In this document: one piece after another, positions 15,050-20,550 of the stretch
How the letters are laid out: each line of letters opens with the position of its first letter
Position numbering within the stretch: the stretch's first letter is position 1
Source: an uncultured Burkholderiaceae bacterium
GTDB lineage: Bacteria > Pseudomonadota > Gammaproteobacteria > Burkholderiales > Burkholderiaceae
Direction: 5' to 3'
Assembly (NCBI GenBank): GCA_937871985.1
Contig: CALMPB010000387.1
Coordinates: 1 to 20,550 of the forward strand
Length of the DNA stretch: 20,550 nt
The notes under the pieces: generated by a model
The model's database searches: none
What the model was told of the DNA's origin: nothing
Seen by the model: only the letters and a program-made list of their open reading frames with translations
Translations under genes and position numbers: made by a program

Positions 15050-16510
15050 ATGTTTGAATCTACCGTCGTCAAAGCTCGGGTTTACACGGATGAAACTGGT
15101 GTCTTCTACGAAATACCCGTGCTACTTACTCCGAATGGTTCATTAGGCCCCCTTGTCGATTATTTGCTGGCTCATTGGGATATTCGTAGCCCTCAATGGA
15201 TGATCAAGGTAGTTCAAGCTGCCAGATTATTCTTGGAGTATTTGGACGCCCATTCAGATGGCATTGATGGCCAAGATACGTTCCAAAATTTTCGTCAACG
15301 ACTTTTAACCGGCTCGATCGATTACACAACTGGTTCGGATCCAAGTGGCTTGTGGTGGAGACCCCGTGGACCAAAAGCATCGAATCGCATCATCTGCAAT
15401 CTCACTGACTTCTTTTCTTGGTGGTGCAGCAAATATCCTACAAGACCCAATCCGACCGCACTCTGGCGAAACAGCAGTTATGACCATTTAGTAGCCCAAG
15501 CCGCTTATGAGTACCGACGCAACCAAGCGTTTTTAGGACACACCTGGTCAAGCTTTCAAGAGACTAGCCGTAAGCCAGGCGCGCCGTTGTCAACGAAGTG
15601 GCATAGAACTCCAGCGATAGAGAAAGAAAATCCGCCGTCATTTCCCGAAAACCGGATAATGGATTTATTATTTAAGGGGTTTAAAGTTAACGGTAGATAC
15701 AACTATCGGGATATGCTCATAACGCTTCTGATGAATGGCGCGGGCTTTCGAGTATCTGAACCATTCCATCTTTATCTATGGGACGTCACTGAAGACCCAC
15801 AGTGCCCTGGAAGTGCCTTGGTCCTTATTCACCACCCTGCCTGGGGTGCTGCGCCCAATGATTCCAGGTGGAATGACGCTACTGGGTTACAGCGCAAAGG
15901 CAATCGAGCCGAATATCTAGCGGAAATGTACGGATTAACACCACGTGACTGGGCACTGGGAACCGAGGCGGCCGGTTGGAAAGGTGGTATGCATGAAACT
16001 CAGTTCGGTGGCTACTATAAGCAGGCCTATTGGTTTATTCCTGAGTTCGCTCACTTGTTCTGGGATATCTGGCATAAATACATTGAACAAGTCAGGCAGA
16101 TTGATCCAGCGCTTCGCGCTCATCCTTATGCCTTTATGAATATCGCCCGGGCACCCAAAGGCGGAATCTATAAAATGGGAAAATTCGAGGTCCATCACGC
16201 TGCTGCTCTGGAGCGTATTGGTCTAGTATCCTCCAAGCGATTGGGTACCAGCATCCATGGGCACCGACATGCCTATGCCCAGCGATTGCGTCGCGCTGGA
16301 ATTCCCAAAGAAATGATTCGTCGATTTATGCACCATACCGACTTAATGAGTCAAGAGGTATACACTCAAGCCGATCAAAACGAGTGTCGCGAATATTTAG
16401 CGTCGGCCATTAGCCGCCTAAATGCGATGGATAGTAACTCTAGGACCAAGTTCGTTGTTATTGACCTTGAGTCTGTTGGTGTTATGCAAGACCAGGCATG
16501 GAATCGGTAA
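15050..16510 (+). CDS. gmtY: Tyrosine recombinase, GmtY-like
   Basis: A 486-residue site-specific tyrosine recombinase. The C-terminal catalytic domain shows the first arginine R234 (GAGFRVSEPFHL), the H-x-x-R box H404/R407 in TSIHGHRHAYAQRLR, H428-H429 in RRFMHHTDLMS, and the nucleophile candidate Y438 in QEVYTQ. The N-terminal half has a core-binding region (about residues 30-130). I choose ATG 15050, with GGGG six bases upstream, over TTG 15017. It is longer than phage integrases (350-400 residues) and is followed, with a 13-base overlap, by a second and much larger recombinase, as in gamma-mobile-trio modules. The general family is secure; the GmtY assignment rests on context and memory of the family, not on a search. 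Confidence 0.75.
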   Translation: MFESTVVKARVYTDETGVFYEIPVLLTPNGSLGPLVDYLLAHWDIRSPQWMIKVVQAARLFLEYLDAHSDGIDGQDTFQNFRQRLLTGSIDYTTGSDPSGLWWRPRGPKASNRIICNLTDFFSWWCSKYPTRPNPTALWRNSSYDHLVAQAAYEYRRNQAFLGHTWSSFQETSRKPGAPLSTKWHRTPAIEKENPPSFPENRIMDLLFKGFKVNGRYNYRDMLITLLMNGAGFRVSEPFHLYLWDVTEDPQCPGSALVLIHHPAWGAAPNDSRWNDATGLQRKGNRAEYLAEMYGLTPRDWALGTEAAGWKGGMHETQFGGYYKQAYWFIPEFAHLFWDIWHKYIEQVRQIDPALRAHPYAFMNIARAPKGGIYKMGKFEVHHAAALERIGLVSSKRLGTSIHGHRHAYAQRLRRAGIPKEMIRRFMHHTDLMSQEVYTQADQNECREYLASAISRLNAMDSNSRTKFVVIDLESVGVMQDQAWNR

Positions 16511-19389
16511 AGGCAGAACTCGTGACTCAAAAGACCCTCACGGATATTATAGACGCCACGCCGGTCAATAACTCACGCTTTGACGATATTCGTAAGCAAC
16601 TCGCAAATGAATGCGTCGCATACCGAAAAGCCGGATTTACTTTTCTGGAAATTGCCAACATCCTAAATCAGCGTGGGCAAAAGACCAAAACCGGTATAGC
16701 GTGGTCGCTAGCTAACATCAGCATACTGATATCAAACCCGGAGCCGGTTCCCCCTAAACCTACTTCGAAGAAAGAACTCCATCGCCGTCGACAAGCGCAG
16801 CGAACGGTAGGCTTAACTAAACTGAACGATAAAGATTTCTTCTGGATCCGGGAGGAGTGCCCACAGTACGAACAATGGCGGCACTTAGCAAGTCAATGGG
16901 CCAACGGGATAGAAACCGGGGTTCAACAGGCTATTCAAGGGATCAATGCGCTCATCGGATTCTTGCAGAAATATCAGTTGTCCGCCATTCCTGCGGAATT
17001 TCTTTTAGCTAACAACCACCACCCCGATTTTCACCGATCAAATTGGGGGGCCAAAAAGACTCATTCCACAGTCTTAATTAACAATGCAGCCTATTATTTT
17101 ATTGAGTGGGTACTAAGTACTCCAGAGTTTTGCGAAGAAGACGATTTTGGCCGCCTAAATACTTCCTCTGCGTTCAGAAACCCACTTCAACATCTGAGTC
17201 GCAGCGGGATTGGCCGACACTCTGAAAGTGTCCGGACGACGTTGCCTTACGGATATATTGAAGAACTTAGGCAATTGCTCGTTCAAGGTCCCAATTTTGG
17301 GGACTGGAAGTGGGCTCAGAATGCGTTAGGAACATCAACCAAAAAGAAGCGACTCAACGAGTCTGAAGGTGGAGGAGAAAAGATAGCGCCTATATGGTTT
17401 GAGGTAGATCCACACATCATTGACCATTCAGATCCGGATTGCGTTTGGCGTGAACGGATCAAGGTTATCGAATCCCGTCCTGACCGCCGTAAAGAGTTCA
17501 AGACCGTTCTAGAAATGTGGAGCCCAGTACGCTGGGTAGCACTACTGGTTAAATTACAGTTGCCACTGCGGACATTTCAGGTCCGGATGCTAGATTCCGG
17601 CGAAGCAGATACGTGGCGCTGGGAAAAAGGGAGTTGGAGCTTAAACACCGGGTTACTGGCCAAAGGTACCGAAGTTCGACCATACACTAATGGCGTCTTC
17701 CGAAAACCGAGCGAGTTGTCTGATGTGAGCTCCACAGTTCTTCTGCATATAAACACAAATAAAACAGCTGACATCGACAAAGATCGAAACCAAAAAGGAT
17801 ACAACGTTCCATGGGTTACTGGCGCGAAATTACACCAAGATCCTTATTACTGGCTTGAAAAGCTGCGCGCATGGCAGGAAAAGTACAATCCCCTTCAGCG
17901 CCTAACCCAGTGGAGCGAACTCGATGGACGCCATTTGCCAGTGAAGTCTGAGGCACAGCTGGCAAACTATCCGGATACGAGCTTTTTATTTCGAACACCT
18001 GAAAATAAAGAGTTCCCCAATTTTCCCCTCACGAAAACCGCACTCAACGCCCCGTGGTATTGGTGCCTATATGAGCTTGAACTGCGCTTGTGGTCACGGG
18101 GCGAAAGACTACCTGGCGGAGGAACAATTCGGTTAGTTTCAGAGCGTAAGAAAGCAGCTAAGTCGAACATGACAACCTTGTTCGCCTTACATGGCCTTCG
18201 GGTTTCACTCATTACGGCCTTAGCTCTTGACGGAGAAGTACCTCTTGCGATCCTTCAAAAAATCGCCGGCCACAGTCGACTAGTGATGACGCTTTACTAT
18301 ACAAAACCTGGGGCGAAGCAGACCCAGCAGGCGATCCAAGCCGGAGTGGAGCGCTTGAACGAATCAGCAGATAAGTCCATTTTGGATTGGATGGCCAATA
18401 CCGAATACACACAAATGGTAAAAGAGGCCATCACCAATAGTCCAGCGTCCTTGAGCGCTGCCGTATCAGTCATCCCAGAGCAGCGAGTATCAGCTGGGTG
18501 GATGGTGATGATAGACGGACTTTGCCTAGCCGGCGGGAATATCTCTGAGGAAGATAGTGCGGGTTGTCACAATGGGGGACCAAATATTGGCAATGAGTCT
18601 GCGCCTCGCTATAACCCTGTGCCTGGTGGGGCTCGTAATTGCCCCCGTTGCCGATGGTTCGTCACCCGACCTAGCTTCCTCCCGCAATTAGCAGCTCGCT
18701 GGAACAATGCGATGTACCACTGCAATGAAGCTCGCGCGGTGGTCATCTCGGCCGAAGAAAAGTATCTGGCGTTTGAGGAACTGCGTGCCGCGGCCTTATC
18801 GAGTGGACAAATATTCACGCGCCAACGGGAATACCTTGAGGCAGAGCGGGTTCGGGAGCAGGCTATCCAGCGCTTTGACGAGCTAACTATGACTATATCT
18901 GCAATTACCGGGCTTATAGAGCGTTGCCGAGTGGCTCTGACCGGCCATGAGGGTACTGCTCTTGTCGCCGCGGGAACCATAATGGATATCCAGGTTGCGG
19001 TCGAAGAGACCGATTCCGAACTGTTGCAATTATCAGGTATCTGCGAGGGGGCCGAAATTTATCCGGATCTCGAGCCCGGGAAAGCCGTCTTGAGGCGCAG
19101 CCAACTTCTCGATGCTGCGCTTCGGCGTGAACAATTGCCACCAACATTCCTACTACTTTCCGAAGAAGAGCAGAAGTTGATTGGCAACGCATTTCTGCGC
19201 CAGTTAGCAACTCAAATGAACCGCGAAAATCCAGCGCTGGGGCGCTACCAAGTCATAGCACTGATCGATGCAGGCAAGTCTCTAACCCAATATCTTGGCG
19301 TTGATGTGAGCGCTGTACTCAAATCTGCGCAGACTCAGAAAATATCTGTAGGATCAAGTGTCAAATCGATTCCTAAACTGGAGTTCTAA
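16498..19389 (+). CDS. gmtZ: Large tyrosine recombinase/integrase, GmtZ-like
   Basis: A 963-residue protein, far larger than ordinary integrases. The central part carries a tyrosine recombinase fold: R358 in LPLRTFQVRMLDSGEAD, H565-x-x-R568 in LFALHGLRVSL, H592 in IAGHSRLVM, and Y600/Y601 in LYYTK. After it come cysteines at about residues 675-716 (GLCLAGG, GCHNGG, NCPRCRWFVTRPS), a probable zinc-binding knot, then a long helical, charged region to about 840. The N-terminal 150 residues include a helix-turn-helix-like stretch (FLEIANILNQRGQKTKTG). It overlaps the first recombinase gene by 13 bases and ends directly against the third gene, so the three are co-translated. Both recombinases keep their catalytic residues, suggesting an active element. 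Confidence 0.75.
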   Translation: MESVKAELVTQKTLTDIIDATPVNNSRFDDIRKQLANECVAYRKAGFTFLEIANILNQRGQKTKTGIAWSLANISILISNPEPVPPKPTSKKELHRRRQAQRTVGLTKLNDKDFFWIREECPQYEQWRHLASQWANGIETGVQQAIQGINALIGFLQKYQLSAIPAEFLLANNHHPDFHRSNWGAKKTHSTVLINNAAYYFIEWVLSTPEFCEEDDFGRLNTSSAFRNPLQHLSRSGIGRHSESVRTTLPYGYIEELRQLLVQGPNFGDWKWAQNALGTSTKKKRLNESEGGGEKIAPIWFEVDPHIIDHSDPDCVWRERIKVIESRPDRRKEFKTVLEMWSPVRWVALLVKLQLPLRTFQVRMLDSGEADTWRWEKGSWSLNTGLLAKGTEVRPYTNGVFRKPSELSDVSSTVLLHINTNKTADIDKDRNQKGYNVPWVTGAKLHQDPYYWLEKLRAWQEKYNPLQRLTQWSELDGRHLPVKSEAQLANYPDTSFLFRTPENKEFPNFPLTKTALNAPWYWCLYELELRLWSRGERLPGGGTIRLVSERKKAAKSNMTTLFALHGLRVSLITALALDGEVPLAILQKIAGHSRLVMTLYYTKPGAKQTQQAIQAGVERLNESADKSILDWMANTEYTQMVKEAITNSPASLSAAVSVIPEQRVSAGWMVMIDGLCLAGGNISEEDSAGCHNGGPNIGNESAPRYNPVPGGARNCPRCRWFVTRPSFLPQLAARWNNAMYHCNEARAVVISAEEKYLAFEELRAAALSSGQIFTRQREYLEAERVREQAIQRFDELTMTISAITGLIERCRVALTGHEGTALVAAGTIMDIQVAVEETDSELLQLSGICEGAEIYPDLEPGKAVLRRSQLLDAALRREQLPPTFLLLSEEEQKLIGNAFLRQLATQMNRENPALGRYQVIALIDAGKSLTQYLGVDVSAVLKSAQTQKISVGSSVKSIPKLEF

Positions 19390-20091
19390 ATGCATAGCGA
19401 AACAAATGTGCACCCAGATGAGGTACTTGAAGCAATCTTAACGCTCACTGTCCATCCCATAAAGAAACGGAATCTGGCACTCATCCACCAAATTTGTTGT
19501 GATCGTAGCAAGGTTGCCAATAACGATTTTTCACTAAAGAGCATAGGGGAATTAATCGAGTCGCAGGGCGGCCTTAAGGCAAAGTCGCTTTGGAATGTTC
19601 AATCGTCTGATTACCGTAAGCTCATTGAGGCTTGGCAGGCCTATGTCGGGCCAAAAAAGCCTGATTTGCGAGAGACTAGACGGACGTCTGACGATTTACG
19701 TTTATCGCAAAACATTCCTGACCCAGCTACTCGCATTATCGTAGAGAAACTAGTAAAAGAACGTAATTCCTTACGCGCCGAACTTAATATTCTTAAAGCT
19801 CAATCTACCTTAATAATAGATCGTCGCGCCTCTGGTTCCGTCTTGGAATCAAGGCCCGACAAAGAAGCCGGAATCACGGTCCAGGTGCTCAAACCAGCGG
19901 AGCTAAACCAACTCGAAACGGAAGCACTTGCTCACGCAATATCTCGAGAGTTGTGGGACCAGGAGGGTTGGGTCGAGAAAAAGCTCGGACGTATCGTCAT
20001 GCCAATTGACCATACTACTCAGTTCAGGACTATTTTTAAACCGGGCTTTGTTTCAGCCATAAAGAAACTTCTCGCTGCCTGCGCAAAATAA
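19390..20091 (+). CDS. gmtX: Small coiled-coil accessory protein, GmtX-like
   Basis: A 233-residue cytoplasmic protein. The N-terminal half is helical with HPDEVLEAIL, NLALIHQICCD, NDFSLKSIGELIESQGG and DYRKLIEAWQAYVG, which I associate with the third protein of gamma-mobile-trio modules. A coiled coil follows near residues 115-142 (VEKLVKERNSLRAELNILKA), recalling TnpC of Tn554, a DNA-binding aid to two recombinases. ATG 19390 starts on the base after the stop of the large recombinase, with GGAG in that gene's end as ribosome-binding site. No catalytic motif is seen, so a structural or DNA-binding role in recombination is inferred. Confidence 0.7.
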   Translation: MHSETNVHPDEVLEAILTLTVHPIKKRNLALIHQICCDRSKVANNDFSLKSIGELIESQGGLKAKSLWNVQSSDYRKLIEAWQAYVGPKKPDLRETRRTSDDLRLSQNIPDPATRIIVEKLVKERNSLRAELNILKAQSTLIIDRRASGSVLESRPDKEAGITVQVLKPAELNQLETEALAHAISRELWDQEGWVEKKLGRIVMPIDHTTQFRTIFKPGFVSAIKKLLAACAK

Positions 20092-20318
20092 AGTTTAAGA
20101 CGCCACGATACTTTGGCAAGTAAAGTGATTTTGAAGTGCGACTAAACAATACGAACAATCAGCAGTATCTAAGCCGCATCGAGCAGAGACTTGACGCCAT
20201 GAACTCTCTCTCACCCGTGCCGCCGTTCACTCGATCATCAAGCGAGTTTCAAGGACGCCGCTGACCGTAGCGTGTAATGGAAGAGCTGTAGTTTAGCCGT
20301 GCTATGCGTCAGAATGTG

Positions 20319-20550
20319 TCAGAGGGTGGGCAGAGTTATTTCGAAGGTGATTAGATTGTCCGATGTGGACACATTAATGGATCCGCCATGCGCCTCAACG
20401 ATGGATTTAACGATCGCCAATCCCAGTCCGGCACCTTCGCCGCTACGCTGCCTCGAAGCATCAGGTCGATAGAAGCGCTCGAAAAGATGAGGCAGATGCT
20501 CGGGTAATATCGCGGATGCTGGATTTTCTACCCGAAGCACGACCTTGTCA
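20319..20550 (-). CDS. Heavy-metal-type sensor histidine kinase, C-terminal end (partial)
   Basis: The frame enters from the right edge and ends at 20319; 76 residues are visible. They are the end of a HATPase_c domain: the F box HLFERFYRPDASRQ, the G box GEGAGLGLAIVKSIVEAHGG and a final strand ITFEITLPTL. This form is common in CusS/CopS/IrlS membrane kinases that sense copper, silver or other metals. It binds ATP and phosphorylates the preceding H box, which is outside the window. It points toward the trio module, 227 bases away. It could be cargo of the element (metal resistance) or flanking chromosome. The intervening 227 bases hold no convincing gene beyond a 42-codon frame (20136-20264) without a ribosome-binding site. 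Confidence 0.8.
   Translation of the reverse strand, partial: DKVVLRVENPASAILPEHLPHLFERFYRPDASRQRSGEGAGLGLAIVKSIVEAHGGSINVSTSDNLITFEITLPTL

Larger units (their letters stand above)
14719..20091 (+). mobile_element. Gamma-mobile-trio-like element, left end and recombinase module
   Basis: From the break in ssrA rightward lie about 330 bases of non-coding end sequence and three tightly packed plus-strand genes: tyrosine recombinase, large tyrosine recombinase and small coiled-coil protein. Gene overlaps (13 bases, then 0) show one operon. Order, sizes and motifs fit the GmtY-GmtZ-GmtX trio known from gammaproteobacterial islands; Tn554 has an analogous TnpA-TnpB-TnpC plan. The left boundary at 14719 is inferred from the loss of tmRNA likeness. 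The right boundary is not in the window or not recognisable. Confidence 0.65.

Noticed and set aside
15050..20091. A recombinase-in-trio (RIT) element or ordinary phage integrase region
   Set aside because: RIT elements have three similar-sized recombinases of about 300-450 residues; here only two of the three are recombinases, one has 963 residues, and the third is a coiled-coil protein.
1..20550. CRISPR array, intact tRNA or rRNA gene, or riboswitch
   Set aside because: No regularly spaced repeats of 20-40 bases, no complete cloverleaf and no rRNA or known aptamer signature were found by eye; the repeats near 14331-14440 are only 7-11 bases with no unique spacers.

Overview
The window looks like a catabolic region of a Burkholderiales-type betaproteobacterium, perhaps Alcaligenaceae. 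The support is a tmRNA fragment whose proteolysis-tag codons read NDERFALAA, the form usual in that order, and gene content typical of it: several VanA-type Rieske oxygenases, gentisate-pathway genes and periplasmic substrate-binding proteins. No genus can be named from the sequence alone.

Bases 1-8.4 kb: the end of a transporter gene, then a minus-strand Rieske oxygenase (A) divergent from a plus-strand block. That block holds Rieske oxygenase B overlapping its flavin/2Fe-2S reductase, a MarR regulator, gentisate 1,2-dioxygenase, an FAH-family acylpyruvate hydrolase and a branched-chain-type ABC substrate-binding protein, closed by a strong terminator. The simplest reading is that the oxygenases demethylate or hydroxylate a substituted aromatic acid with electrons from the one reductase, the product reaches gentisate, and the ring is opened and hydrolysed to pyruvate plus a C4 diacid. 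A shared motif, CTATACTGT, lies in front of both Rieske A and the dioxygenase.

Bases 8.4-14.0 kb: a minus-strand operon with a third Rieske oxygenase (C), a 3-oxoadipate enol-lactonase-like hydrolase, an NTF2/SnoaL-fold protein, a second substrate-binding protein and a decayed stump of a LivH permease. It is divergent from a LysR regulator, with an LTTR box between them. No intact permease or ATPase for either binding protein is present.

Bases 14.0-14.72 kb: repeat-rich DNA resembling an attachment site, then the 3' part of ssrA (tmRNA) on the minus strand. Its homology stops at the first tag codon; the 5' tRNA-like half is absent.

Bases 14.72-20.1 kb: directly at that break lies a three-gene mobile module, tyrosine recombinase / large tyrosine recombinase with a cysteine cluster / small coiled-coil protein. 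In order, size and motifs it resembles the gamma-mobile-trio (gmtY-gmtZ-gmtX). The window ends in the 3' end of a heavy-metal-type sensor kinase gene on the minus strand, which may be cargo or flanking chromosome. The most notable points are the trio module, its junction inside ssrA, and the three-oxygenase, one-reductase catabolic locus.
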